Of a stretch of 64,000 nucleotides of DNA, positions 25,879-38,072 are shown one piece after another. The stretch spans positions 94,332 through 158,331 of the forward strand of contig NGBS01000016.1 in NCBI GenBank assembly GCA_002245135.1, in the 5' to 3' direction. The translations under genes were made by a program, and so were the position numbers. Numbering within the stretch: position 1 is the first letter of the stretch; each line of letters begins with the position of its first letter. Source of the DNA: Proteromonas lacertae. Lineage: Eukaryota > Sar > Bigyra > Opalinata > Proteromonadidae. The notes beneath the pieces are model-generated. The model saw only the letters and a program-made list of their open reading frames with translations, was not told the origin of the DNA and did no database searches.

Positions 25879-25961
25879 TTAATTATTCTATTTCACTTGT
25901 TGTCTGGGGTTAAAAGCATTACAAATACAATATTCAAAAATAATAGGAAATAGTTATTAGT

Positions 25962-26275
25962 TTATGCAGAAGCTTTATTCTCTTGTTCTCTTAAAAATTG
26001 TAAATGTCTCTGATACTTACGTTCTTCAACATATGGGTTAGTTTTACCAATGTCATCACAAATAGCTTCCATGTCATTCATCATATTTTGTTCAAATTTA
26101 TGCAGTTTAGTAAAAACATAACCACCTGCTGCCATTGTGATTACATGTTCCCATGGGTCTAAATAGTAGATTGTTTAGAAAATATACTTCTCATTAATGG
26201 GAGTTTTCTAGCTGCATTTACGTATAGTTGTAATGAAAGACCGATTGCACTTCCAACTAAAAATGGACCAACCAT
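25962..26275 (-). CDS. Small membrane protein, possibly a complex I accessory subunit
   Basis: Two exons (26275-26188, 26158-25962) around a 29-nt GTATAT...TAG intron; 94 residues. A Gly/Ala hydrophobic start (MVGPFLVGSAIGLSLQLYV) is followed by a basic segment (ARKLPLM), RNPWEHVITMAAGGYVF and a charged helical tail. The size, hydrophobic N-terminus and PWEHV segment recall small accessory subunits of respiratory complex I (NDUFC2/NUXM-like), but I cannot confirm the family. It is convergent with the SNARE gene, 83 bp away. Confidence 0.6.
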
Positions 26276-26405
26276 GCTATTAAAATATAAATAGATATAA
26301 TGTTAATTAGTATAATAAGATAAGATTATGAAAAGATTTTGAGCAAATCAATAAATACTTTTTTGACTGTCTTTTGCAAAATAGAATTGAATTCTGATTA
26401 ATTTC

Positions 26406-27639
26406 ATGTCAGAACAATCATCGGAGTCTGAATTAAATTCACCAGAAGAAGATGAAGATATTGTAATAGAAAGTTCTGATGATGAGAGCGTGTTAGAAGA
26501 TGATTCAGAGGTTGATGAGAAGAAACCTATTATTAAAGAGCATTTTACTATTCCATTTGAAGATAAAGAAGTTGAAGAAGAAGAAATAAACAAATATATA
26601 GAATTATACAAAAACAAAGAAAGAAGAATGGAGAAAAGTTCACATGTATATTATTTGAGTTAATTTTAAATAGTATTCAATAGCAGAGCATGATCCAGAA
26701 TATGCTGTGAAGACGCTACAGAACTTGATAAAGAAATATCTAAAAAAACAGATTGAACATTTCAAGAGAGCTATAGAAAAGTGTACAGAGAAAGGTAAAA
26801 GCGAGGAACTTCCAGAATTAGAAGAAAAACTTAACTTGTTACAAAAAGTAAATAAAATCAATTTAATGCACAAATTGTTATTATATGTCTATAAACTTGA
26901 TGAAAATGATGAGAAAGTTCCAGTAGAAAATAAGCCAATAGATGACGAAGAACAAAATAGAATAATCAACATTTTTCTAACAGAAACGAAATTGAAGAAT
27001 GATATCGACAGATCACTCTTTAAACCATCAGAAATGCCAAGAGACAAGAATTTGCAAACAAAATACGAATATATATCAAAATTAAAAGAAAAAATGAAAA
27101 TGAAACAATTACAACAACAACAACAACAACCACAGAGCAGTGGTAATAGTAGGAATAACAGACAGTATATTTTAGACGGTATAGGAAGTAGTTCATCAGA
27201 CGATAGAAGAAGAGCAGCAAAATTATTGAAAGATAAAATGATTAACAAAAAAGAGTATCCAATGAGAAGGAAGAAGAGTGATTATAATGAAGATGGTTCG
27301 TTAAAAGCAAAAGCAATTAAAAGAGAAAGGGAAAGAGTGAAGGATGTAGAAGATGACGATAATGAGAAAGGATATGATAATAGGAAGAAGAGAAGGATGA
27401 ATCAGAAAGAAAATGTGTCATTTAATAGGAATAATAACAGTAAGAGCAATGATAAAAGAAGGTTTAATAATGACAGTAAAAAATTGGATAAAAAGCAGAA
27501 TAATCAATCTAAAGCAAAACCTGAAGATACCAGTGAATTACATCCATCCTGGGCTGCAGCAAAAATTGCAAAACAGAAGCAAAAGCTGAAGATTGACTTA
27601 AATGCTGCTCCCCAATCAAAGAAAATAGTGTTTGAGTAA
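26406..27639 (+). CDS. BUD22/SRFBP1-like nucleolar protein
   Basis: Exons 26406-26645 and 26674-27639, intron 28 nt, 401 residues. The N-terminus is strongly acidic and Ser-rich (MSEQSSESELNSPEEDEDI). The middle is a charged helical region (KKYLKKQIEHFKRAIEK) with a short CAA-coded Gln run, and the C-terminal third is very basic. The end, ELHPSWAAAKIAKQKQ...KIVFE, matches the LHPSW-A-K...K-I-x-F-[DE] tail of the BUD22 family, which acts in 18S rRNA maturation. Assignment rests on that tail and overall charge layout. It starts 130 bp downstream of the divergent small membrane protein gene. Confidence 0.6.
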
Positions 27640-27770
27640 TTATCTATTTTGTTTGTTATTATGATAATGTATTGTGTATTAAATATTAGGATAATTGAAT
27701 GTAACAGACATTTTTAAAAAATGTCAAACAGGTTTGAGCATTTATAAAACGAAAGTTGAATTGTATTAGA

Positions 27771-30700
27771 ATGAAAAATAATATATGGATTATATTTTGT
27801 ATAATGAATATATATACAGTTGTCGTATATTATTTTCGTTTCCTGTATAGATTAATGGTTATTCCTTCCAGTTTAAGTATAATGAGCTAGGGGACAGATC
27901 TTGTAACCACAACGACATACGGTTGGAAGTCTTAAGTAGTACTAAGAATGAGTTTACTATATTTGGTATGAATAAAAATGAAATATTCTATAGAGGTGCC
28001 AACTTGGACTGGATACTTGATGTGGAAAAAACAGATCAATGATTTAGGAGGAATATGTATAGGAGGAGACTCAACAAGAAATATTTACAATGAATGTACA
28101 AGTGGAGTAAGAAAGAAGGTTTGTTTAGTGATGATTGATGTTTTAGATGAAGTATTATTTAATTATTAATATATCAATTGATATAGGCAATAAACGAGGC
28201 AAAATATCACAGTATTGTCAAAGAGTGGGTAGATGAAATAGCTGAAAGAGATTTAGTTAAAAGACCTCACTTTATATTCACTCCCATGGGTGATAATTAT
28301 AACACTATGCGTATATAAAAACTAATTACTTCAATCAATTATAGTTGCTGATTATATATATCAAAAATATGGAGATTTTGGATTTAACACCTTTCTCATA
28401 GGCTCTTGTGCACCCTCAAAAGCATTTAAAGAGATATATAAATATATGTTTACACCACTAATGAAAACTGAAGAAAGTTCAACATCAATGATTGAATTCT
28501 TTGAAAAACGGTTAAATTATCACAGATGGGTGATATTAACAGATACTAAGACGATGGATTATTCAATACAATCAGTAAATGCATTAGTAAGTAAATACAA
28601 ATCAGTTATGAAACATCCAATGGAATTGTTATTGAAAAGATGTTCTAGCCAAGTATATATTATCATATTTTTGTAATAATATTTTTAGGTGGGTAATATT
28701 TCCGCTCCAAATTGTGATTCAATCAAAGATTGTAACAGTGGTGAAGATTGTCAATATCCGATGGTAAATGTATCATCTCCAATTGCCTACAGGAATTATA
28801 ACTCTGTGAAAGAATGGTTGGAAAAAGTTAAAGAATTAGATCCAGATGTCTTATTCCTTAATAATGATGCATATTTTAAATCATTTTTAGAAACTTTGAA
28901 ATTAATTGGATATGCTCCAAAAGCTATAGTTTCATTGATTAGAGGTTATACATTAGAAGAACCACCAAATTATGGTTTAGATAATACTTATGTATATTAT
29001 GAAGCTGCCTTTACTAAATCTCATGGTTATGGAGATGATAGATTAAACAGTTACTTTGGTTCATCCTCAAAATTCGTGAAATATGTTGAACAGCATTTTC
29101 ATGACTTTTTCAATGACACATTATACCCGCAAATGGAAGGTTATGAGTTGAATGGTGATTATGAATATATCGCAAGAGGTGCTTTAATAGGAGTAACTGT
29201 ACAAAGATTAATTGAATTAACTTCTACTGAGAGACAAGTTGATTATGATGATGATGAATCATTCTTTACAGTTCAGACTATAACCACAATAAGAGACAGT
29301 ATATATATTTATATATATATATATTATTATTATTGAATAGTGTTAATTAATCATTTTTCTGTATGTAAAAATGAGGATGATTATACATACACTCAACCAT
29401 GTAATGTATTAGAATGTCCAACAGAATGTGTCGCATGGGATTCATTCTTTGGACCTGTTGAGATTGATGCTGATGGAATGAATGGAAAATTAGAAGGAGC
29501 ATTAGTGCAAATATTACAAAATAAAACAGAAGTTAATATTGTTGCACCATCAAACTCACCATCTTGTAACAAAGACGAACATGTTTGTACAGAAGAAAAC
29601 GGTTATAAAGATTGTACCTGTCATTATGTATCACCACCACCATGGGTATGGAGACCAATTGAACAGGGAAAATATTATACAGATACAGGAATGTTGGTGT
29701 TATTATATGCAATGAGTGGTTTATTAATAGTTGTTACCATTGCGATGTATGTCTTTTATTTTCAAAATAAGAGAATGTTTCGATTGAATCATATACCTAT
29801 TTCTACATCTTTATGGTTTGTTATTCCTTTAATATCAGCTGTTACTCAAATCACAATTGTTGGAACTCCAAATGAATTTGTTTGTTCTTTAGAAATGTGG
29901 TTACATTACATGGAATTAGGCTTTTTCACTTGGGTTCCATATTACATGAATAAAGAAGCTGAAATTGAATCTTTGACTGTTATTAAAGCAAGATATGAGT
30001 TAGTTGGAATTTTTTTTTATTATTTTATTATTTCATGTAAGTTATTCGTTGATCGAATTCCATCTTTATATGATGAGACAATTGAAGGCAATTCATTTAT
30101 TTTTTATTATTATTGTAAAGAATATCCAACTACTGAACTAATGGCTTATTGTATTTGGGTTTGCGTTTTAATACAGATGTATTATATTGTATTTAGTAGT
30201 TTAAAAAGAAATTTGTTATTGTTTTGGATTCAAGTTTATTATTTGTATATATATATTATTTGTGATTTATAATATAGATTTGTTTCCATCCTTTTTGCTT
30301 GTATATTATTGGTTGTTTGGCAGAAGGAACCGCTGAGTAGAAGTAGTATTAATTTGGTTTATTCATTACATTGCATATCAGCAATTTTATTTATTGTACC
30401 ATTTCCATTTATAATTTTCCATAAACCAACTCAAAAATCAATGAAACCTTATACATTCTCATTCTTTAAGAAGGAAAAGAAATTAAAACATTTCTTGAAG
30501 AATAAACTGGATAGAGCTCATATGATATGTTATGCTGAATTATTACAAATGAAGCAATAGTATATTAATTATATATTTATTTATTAAAATTAGTATTGAA
30601 TTTTATGGTGATATTCTGGAATTTGAAAAAATTAAAGAAAAGACAGAATTAGAGATAAAAGCATATGAATTATTACATCAGTACATTGAATCTGAATTAA

Positions 30701-31218
30701 TTGCACTATCAGATGACGAAAAAACTCAACTGACCAATCATTTTGCAGCAATTGTATAGATTTTATTCATATATTTTTGTTTATAGAGCAATAATGTATT
30801 TGCTGATGTAAAATCCATCATATTCCAATATTTATTAGACAATTTTTGGGATGAGTTTTATCATTCAATTTATTATATTATTTGCGAAGAAGACTGGCAT
30901 TCCCTTCGCTATTTTGAATCTAGATCTACAGAGATTAGAAGAGGAGTTGAGATTAGTTTAGTTGTGAATTTGTTGAATAATAATTTGAATGATAGTGAGA
31001 AAGAGTTCCTTACAAATAATATGAGTAGAAGGTTTGAAAGTATCGCAATTTCTAGATCTAGAAATTCAAGTAAAGTTAACTCTATAGCTAGAAGATCTAT
31101 GGCTACTGCAAGGAAGTCAATACCTTTGGATCAGGTAGTTTCAACTCCTAAGGCAGATAACGATGATAAAATAGATACCACTAATTTAACACCAAAAGAA
31201 GAAGTGAAGAAAGATTAA
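27771..31218 (+). CDS. Seven-TM receptor with periplasmic-binding-type ectodomain and C-terminal RGS domain
   Basis: Ten exons: 27771-27824, 27851-27965, 27994-28151, 28187-28310, 28345-28652, 28689-29298, 29341-30244, 30278-30559, 30594-30753, 30787-31218; introns 26-42 nt; 1048 residues, frame kept throughout. A signal peptide (MKNNIWIIFCIMNIYTVV) precedes a large extracellular region with the two-lobe ligand-binding look (PTWTGYLMWKKQINDLGGI; FNTFLIGSCAPS; AAFTKSHGYGD) and a Cys-rich linker. TM1 begins near residue 575 and the last helix ends near 807. The tail from about 820 to 935 is an RGS domain: YIEFYGDILEFEKIK, ELEIKAYELLHQYI, NVFADVKSIIF, DNFWDEFYHS. It couples extracellular sensing to GTPase acceleration on a G-alpha subunit. 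The tail ends Ser- and Arg-rich. Class-C (GABA-B-like) assignment is by architecture. Confidence 0.85.
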
Positions 31219-31303
31219 AAACATTGTAACAATAGTTTAGTTTAATTAATGCTTAATTTTCTTTTTTTCTTAATAATAAAAATATATTCGTTTTGAATGA
31301 AAA

Positions 31304-31875
31304 ATGAACGTTAGTCGTAGAAAAAGCTATACAAACTCTTACGTATTTATATATTTACATTTATATACTCTATATATTATTATCTTTTAATTCTATACTT
31401 CATATTACTTATTTAAACAATATTTATTCTAAAATCTCGTAGATAGCTCCATATAACTCATATTCAAATGTATTTCGCTCAAATAAAAAGCATCAACCAG
31501 AATACCAAGATTTAAGTGTATAAATTACATTCTAATATTGTAGTTAAAAGATATACACATTTTAAAGAAATCATTAGAGGAAGAGTATGATACTTTGCAA
31601 AGTGAATATAGAAGACTGCTAATATCTGTATAAATTTAGAAATGTTATAAAAATTCTAGACATTAGAGAATCCTAGAGAAGATTTAAACCCTCAATTGAG
31701 AAATCTAAGAAATTTTATTGATTATAAAGCAAAGCAGATATATTTATTACAAAGATATGAAAGATTACATTATAGAGAGCCAATACCAGTTAGAAATGAA
31801 GAAGCAGCTCAAAAAAAGAGAGAAGCATTAAAATTATTATGGAATATGAGAAAGATACAACACAATTATTCATAA
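31304..31875 (+). CDS. Unrecognised 137-residue coiled-coil protein
   Basis: Four exons (31304-31342, 31443-31517, 31544-31627, 31660-31875) with introns of 100, 26 and 32 nt; the first intron is the longest assigned in the window. The protein is basic at the N-terminus (MNVSRRKSYTNSY) and then largely helical (LKKSLEEEYDTLQSEYRRLL; RNEEAAQKKREALKLLWN). No domain recognised. The reading frame across four exons and the regular GTAT...TAG junctions support a real gene. It sits between two membrane-protein genes on the same strand. Confidence 0.65.
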
Positions 31876-32115
31876 ATTTTGTTTTTTTAGCAGTTATATT
31901 ATCATTAGTTATAAATACACTTTTGTTAGTATTATTATTAAGTTGTAATTTTTATTTTTTATTTTTATTTTTGTGTGATTTTGAGATATTTTATGTGATT
32001 TCTTCTATAACACTATATTTATGAAATTTGTAACATTTATTGAGTAAAATATTACTAGTTCTATAGTTTATATATAATATTAACCATATTCTATATTTTT
32101 AGTTATTTGTGTTTT

Positions 32116-33406
32116 ATGATGAAAAACTCAAGATTGTTTATTATTTCTGTTTTATTTTCAACACTATGTGACTTGTCGCTTCAAACAGTAGCAGATTCTC
32201 CATATATAGATGTTGATACAAGTATATACTAGAATCTTATCGTTACTGTTTAGTTGAATCATTTATCCATTCTTTCCAAGTACCTTTATGTCTATCTTTA
32301 ACAGCATTTGGCTTAGTTCAAATGTTAATGGGAATAACAGTATTCAGGGTATTAATGTGTATATTATTGATGATAATAGGTTACTTCTTTTTTTCTTGGT
32401 TTTGTGGTTGGTGGATTATTATCTCAATTGTTGTGTGGTATAATATTGCACAAATTAGTGAGTGAATCAATTGTTTTATATGTATCAATCGGAGCAATAG
32501 TTGTATTAGGCTTATTCTTTGGTATTTTATTAGCCAAAATAGCATCAGCCGGATATGTTGTTGTTAGTATTAATTAATTCATCATATTTCTTAAATAGCT
32601 GTATTATCAGGTGCATTTATAGGTGCATATGCTGCAACAATACTAATCTATTTGACACATACAAAAACACCTGATATATACTTCTATATATTCTGTCCAT
32701 TAGTTGGAGTTATTTGTAGTGTTATTCAGTTCATTTTCCCATTTATTAGAACTTTATTATTTGCTATTTTAGGCGCTTATGTCACTGTATTTGGTATTGG
32801 CACAATTGCAGGAAATTTCCCAAATCCATTGTTAGTTCCAAGTTATAAATCATATGATGGTAATTATCCTCATGTTGTATATATATATTATGTTATTATT
32901 CAATATAATAGTGGTGGGCTTATATTGCAGCTATTGCAGTAATGAGTGGTGTTGGATTTATTTCTCAAGCTTGTTCAGCTATTTATTTCAGAACTTTAGG
33001 AGATATAGAAACAGATGAAACAAAACAACCACTTCCACCAGAAAAGAAAGATTTCTCAATGCCAATGGATTTGCAATCTGATAGGGAAATGAAGAGAGCA
33101 GCAATGAAAGCAAGATTATATTCAAATAGAATTAAAGATCCAGGTGAAGCGTATAGTTACATTCAAGAATCTGCAAGACCAAAATCAATATCTCCAAATA
33201 CAATATCTCCACAATCAAATGATGATGATAATGGAAAAAGAGGTCGAACAAATTCAAGTAGGAAAGGCTCAGTGTCTAAAACTGCTCCTCCTAAACCTAC
33301 AAGACCATTACCATCCAATCGTAGAGCAAGTACAAATAAAAATGAAGACAGTGACAGTGATGAAGATGTTATTAGAGTTCCTCAAAGAAAACATTATGAA
33401 ATATAA
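32116..33406 (+). CDS. TMEM198-like multispanning membrane protein
   Basis: Five exons (32116-32221, 32254-32348, 32380-32566, 32599-32876, 32912-33406), 386 residues. A signal peptide (MMKNSRLFIISVLFSTLCDL) is followed by about seven Gly-rich transmembrane helices (FFLGFVVGGLLSQLLCGI; GAIVVLGLFFGILLAK; VLSGAFIGAYAATILIYL), the pattern of TMEM198/DUF4203 proteins, which in animals act at the plasma membrane in Wnt receptor phosphorylation. The cytoplasmic tail of about 150 residues is disordered, with SPNTISPQS, a proline-rich stretch (APPKPTRPLP) that could bind SH3 domains, and a terminal acidic/Ser patch. Family call is by topology and spacing rather than a diagnostic motif. Confidence 0.7.
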
Positions 33407-33417
33407 ATAATTATTAA

Positions 33418-34920
33418 TTAGTATTTTTGTGGGGATTTAAATGTCATTTTTGGATACATCTTTTGTAATGATACGATTGTTGATGTTTCTTCTTTAAATC
33501 CTTCTATATAAATATTTTCTATTTTAGGTAAATATTCAATTGATAATCGGATGTATTTTGCAATCATTTTGTTGAAATTATTCTTCTGAATTCTTAATGT
33601 GATTAGATTTGACATTCTTATTTTCTTTTCACTCAAATATTTTATTGAATCATTACTAATTCCAGTTTCAGATATATCTAAATCTTTCAAACATTCAAAA
33701 TAGATGAAACTATCAATTAATAACATCACTCCTGTATCTCCAATATCTTGACCACTTAAATTGATATATTGAACATTAGGGAAACATTTAAAGTATGGAT
33801 ATAATTCTAAATATCGTGGAAGAGGTATTACTCGATAAGGTTCATATTTCATAATTAACTTATACTCATTACAAGCTATTAATCCTAAAATATATCTTAT
33901 ATCACTTTCATCATCGTAGGGCCATTTCAGATTATAATAACATGATTTATATTCACTATCCCATCTCATTGGCTTCCAATGTACAGAAATCATATAGTGA
34001 ATTGTGACGATTATAATGTGTTACCAGTTTGTAGATTATATCTTCATTATTACAGATAAATTGCATTTCTTCTACATTCAATACTTCTTGATGTTTTATC
34101 TTTCTCATTATATTTTCATTCTTGAATAACCATAGATTATTATATAATTCAATATATCGATTCTTATCTTCTTTATTTTCTACATTTTTATTTATTAAAT
34201 CATTATATCATCTATCATCATTCGATCACATATATTCACTTTTAAACAACCATTGATTATATTTTCATATATTTCCAATCTTTTACAATTCTCATCTTCA
34301 TCATCAGCATCAGCATTTAGTTTCAACTTAATTCTTTTGTTTTCTATTGATAATATTACATTTTCAATCTCTTCTTTATTCTTTCCATTTATCATATCAA
34401 CTTTCTTCAATAGCTTATATATTATTAAACCAACACTCCAAATATCACTTTCAATTACACTTTTACCATATAATATACTCTCTGGACTTAAATATTTATA
34501 GTTTTCTATTATTATATCATTCAAATCACGAATTTCATTTAAACAATAATCACTTATATATATTTCATTATTTTCATCTAATAACATATTATTCATATTC
34601 AAATTACCATTACATATATTCAATTCATTCAACATCATCACACTTCTTAATAATTTACATATTATTTCATCAACAAAATCAGTTTCTAACTCACTATTAT
34701 ATAACAACACTCCTAAACTACACTCGTATGTATATCGTTTCACATACAATTCATGACGCCTTACATTCACACTTTAATATTCGACAGTAGTTTGCTACTC
34801 TCATTCTTTCGATTATTCTCACTTTTTCACAATAATTCATCAAATCATTCTCACAGATTTTTCGTATATTATATGTCTTCTTTATTATATTTTTGGTTTT
34901 ATTCATATCATACGAATAGT
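33418..34920 (-). pseudogene. Pseudokinase-LRR gene copy B, broken
   Basis: Near-identical inverted partner of copy A. The LRR part (33993-33418, 191 residues)is open and includes NLSGQDIGDTGVMLLIDSF and WDSEYKSCYYNLKWPYDDES, which copy A lacks. The kinase-like part is interrupted by an extra A near 34771 (RILKCECKAS against RILSVNVRRHE in copy A) and a missing G near 34197 (MI-stop against MIVINKNVENK). The breaks differ from those of copy A, so neither copy derives from the other in its broken state. Catalytic residues are absent, as in copy A. Confidence 0.75.
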
Positions 34921-34963
34921 ATATAAAGAGAAAAAGATAAGAATATAATAATGAAACGACTAA
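33430..34963 (-). repeat. Inverted duplicate, copy B
   Basis: Reverse-complement partner of 10281-11820. The 5' edge (TTAGTCGTTTCAT at 34951-34963) and the 3' edge near 33430 coincide with those of copy A, so the duplication carries promoter-proximal sequence too. I see no terminal repeats or target-site duplication that would mark it as a mobile element. Confidence 0.88.
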
Positions 34964-35528
34964 GAATTTATTTGACAGAAGCTTGAAGAAAATCATTTCA
35001 AAAATGCAATGAAGTTTTTCAAAGTGTATGATATATATAAACATTTTCTGATATCTCATCCCTTGCTACACACGATATGCCTAGTTAATGACAAATGGTG
35101 TGCCAGTGGATGAGGAGATTTGTGAATAATCTACGGGTGGGGTTGCTCTTTCTGTAGTGTTTATCTCAATGATCGTTCGCACATTTATATTTATATAGGT
35201 AAATCATTGTATTTAGTGAACCAAGAAGTGTGTTGTGATGATTGAGTAATAGAAGTATATATCGAATATCATAAAAGATATGAATGATAATCAATGATGG
35301 TATTTCCTTAGTAAAACCCTGAAATATATTGCTGATAAATTTCACTGAGATTATCAATTATTTATAATATGTTTCACATAATTTTGTATTAAATAGGATT
35401 TGTATATTTGATGGAGAAGAATTGTTGATGAAGATAGAATGTAAATAAAGTTCAACAGTTCTTTAGTAATATCTATTAATTATCATTTTTGAGTTTAAAA
35501 AACATATAAAAACAACAAAAAATATATA
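34964..35528. other. Intergenic; contains a short GC-richer island
   Basis: 565 bp without a gene. About 35058-35165 is clearly less AT-rich than its surroundings (GGTGTGCCAGTGGATGAGG; ACGGGTGGGGTTGC) and has no ORF. It might be an RNA gene, but I cannot assign it to tRNA, snRNA or box C/D snoRNA. The rest is ordinary AT-rich sequence. Confidence 0.35.
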
Positions 35529-36386
35529 TTACAAAGTATATCTACCTGTAGTGGTTCTAATAAACAAATTTGTTTCATCTTCACCTCCTTTTACTAAAGT
35601 CTTTTGATTAGATAAATTTTTAAATATTTTATCATAAACTACTGATTTCTTTTTATCTTCTTCCAACTGTTTTTTTGCTTTATTTATTAGAGATGAAGAT
35701 AAAATTACTTCTGGTTCACTTTCTTTCACAATTTTTGCTTTTTTATTATTGGTTTTTTCTTCAGGATGTAATTTTCGCTTCTTCTCTTCTTTTCTTTGTT
35801 TTTCTTCCATTATTTCTCTTAATTTCTTCTGTGCTTCTTCTGGAGTAGGATTTAATGATATTATATCACTTTCTTTCATTGCTTTACCACAATTTAAACA
35901 TTTTGAAGATTTTATTTCTTTCAAAACTTTCTGTAACATTACACAACCACAGCTTTTTATCACTATAACTGGCACTGCGCCTGTTAACTCTTCGTTTGTT
36001 ACTGAACATATAAAACGAGCTGGCATATTCTCTTCATAAGTCATATTTTGTTCTTCTGGTTCTTTATAACTTGGATTTTCTACAAAATGAACTTCAAATA
36101 TATCATTTAACTTGGTAACATGTGAAAATTCTGGTTTAGGTTTCTTGGATAGTATATATTCTAGAATTGCTTCTTTGTTATATAAGTAACCCATTTTACA
36201 ACAATATATCTAATATACAAAAAGTAAAAAATATACTGGAGGTTTTAAAGGTTCTCCCGTTAAAGCACAAGTGTTTAATCTATAAAAATTTGTTTCTAAT
36301 GAACTAAGCTTCTCATTAAATTGTTTTTTAGCATGCCATCTAGTATATTTTCTCTCGTTTGCTGTTGTACCGCCATCTCCACCCAT
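35529..36386 (-). CDS. RTF2: Replication termination factor 2 homolog
   Basis: Exons 36386-36237 and 36209-35529, intron 27 nt, 276 residues. It begins with MGGDGGT and has CALTGEPLKPP, then MGYLYNKEAILEYIL, as in RTF2. The central atypical RING-like region is FICSVTNEELTG, VIVIKSCGCVM and SKCLNCGKAM, supplying the C2HC2-like ligands. The C-terminal third is Lys/Glu rich. RTF2 acts at stalled replication forks and interacts with the ubiquitin-proteasome and splicing machinery. It is head to tail with TTLL9 (110 bp). Confidence 0.9.
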
Positions 36387-36496
36387 TTAAAACAAAAATA
36401 TATCAAAATACACTTAATACAAAGAAGACTGTTTCTTTTGTATTTCAAAATATAAAGACAAAATGAACTTATTATTGATTAAATTAGATTATTCGT

Positions 36497-37969
36497 TTAT
36501 TCTTCTTCTTCCTCCTCTTCTCCACCAACATCTTTTCTTACTACCTTTTGTGGTCTTACTTTTCTTTCAACCATTCTTCTCTGAATATTAAGAGGTTTAG
36601 ATGGTGCAGCTACAACTTGTGGTTGTTGTTGTTTTCTTATTTTCAATATTTCTTCCGTTTTCTTAGATACAGTCCTCAATTCATATCTAGAAGGAAATTT
36701 TGTCCCAACTCTACACTTAATCACTTCATGTGCATTATTATCAATCCATCCATTCTTATACACCAAATCAAAACCTCCAATTAATAACTCATCACCTGAC
36801 ATCTTCCCTTCCAAATCAATAATATCCAACATATTGTTCAACAATACAAACTTCATATCTCTATCTTCAGGAGTGTTCGCTGTAAGTGAAGGAGATGCAT
36901 TTACTTCCAATAACCACGGTTTCAGATCAGCATCAATTAAAACATCAAAACCATACATTTCAAAGCAATGTTTATCATTCATCATAACAGGCTGTACACT
37001 CAATAAACTTCTTATAAATATATTCTGAATATCTTCAAATAGTTTATCACTTTTTTGTCTTCCATGTTTAGATGATATATATTCTCTCACTTCCTTAACC
37101 ATCCATTTACCACCTGTATCACTATCATAATCTTCAGCATGTTTCTGTATAGCTACATTAGTTAAATGAGAAGCTAAATCTGTTATATCAGAATTATATC
37201 TACTGTTAGTAAATCTAGCAAATCCACATCGATGAACATACACAGTTAATGGCTTATAATTTGTAACTAGCACATACAATCTCAAATCAAACTTTTTTCC
37301 ACCTACTAAATATGGATTGGTGATATATTTTTGTGCTAAATAAGCTTCTGGTCTTTCAGGTTCATTATTGCCATTATCATCAGCTCCATTTCCTCCACCA
37401 CCTCCACCTCCACCACCTCCACCTCCTCCACCACCTATTTGATTCTTATAATCACTTTTCCATTTTTGAATATCACTTAAATTAGTGAAGAGAAATATCC
37501 CTCTTCCTTGGCATTTACCTATTGGTTTCATAATCCATACTTGACCTGGTGTTCTTTTATATTCTTCGACTAATAATGAATACTCTTGAGGTAATATAAA
37601 TGTTAATGGTGCTATGTTATAAAGAGCAGCTTCATCAAATCGTTTTTCTTTTTCAATCTGTCTTTTCATTCTTTTTAAGTTTTTAGCTAAAAGATCCTTT
37701 CTACATAATTCACGATAGTTTCTAAAATGGTTGACTCTCTGCCATGGTTCAAAATGTATATGATCAAAAAACTCAACAATCCACTCTTTATCAGCCTAAT
37801 CCGATCATAATATTATTCATACCCAAATAAAGTCCCAATCATCTCCTTCTGTTTGTTTCCAACCTCTAGCAACTAAAACTTGATAAATGACATTTTTGAA
37901 ATCTGTTTTAAATCTAATCTCTCCTGGAGCTCTTCTGTGTATATATTTCTCTTTTGTAATTAAGTTCAT
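36497..37969 (-). CDS. TTLL9: Tubulin polyglutamylase, TTLL9 type
   Basis: Exons 37969-37823 and 37795-36497 across a 27-nt intron; 481 residues. TTLL9 hallmarks: VNHFRNYRELCRKDLLAKNL, GQVWIMKPIGKCQGRGIFLF, KYITNPYLVGGKKFDLRLYV, LTNVAIQKHAEDYD, DKHCFEMYGFDVLIDADLKP and WLLEVNASPSLTANT (ATP-grasp metal and ATP residues). Axonemal glutamylation by TTLL9 affects flagellar beating, so the organism should build a flagellum. A run of about 15 Gly is inserted between the ATP-grasp N-part and the EAYLAQKYI strand, and the protein ends in a Glu run; both are unlike animal TTLL9. Confidence 0.93.
37387..37437 (-). repeat. Polyglycine-encoding GGT/GGA run in TTLL9
   Basis: About 15 consecutive Gly codons, a mix of GGT and GGA, interrupt the ATP-grasp fold where animal TTLL9 has a short charged loop. 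Mixed codon use suggests the tract is not a very recent slippage product. Confidence 0.8.
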
Positions 37970-38072
37970 AAAGTTTTATTCACACAATTTTGAATAAAAT
38001 TAAAAAACAACTTTGAATAACCGAAAAATATTTTTCGTTCACCGGATATTACATTTTTGTTGTTTTAATCCA

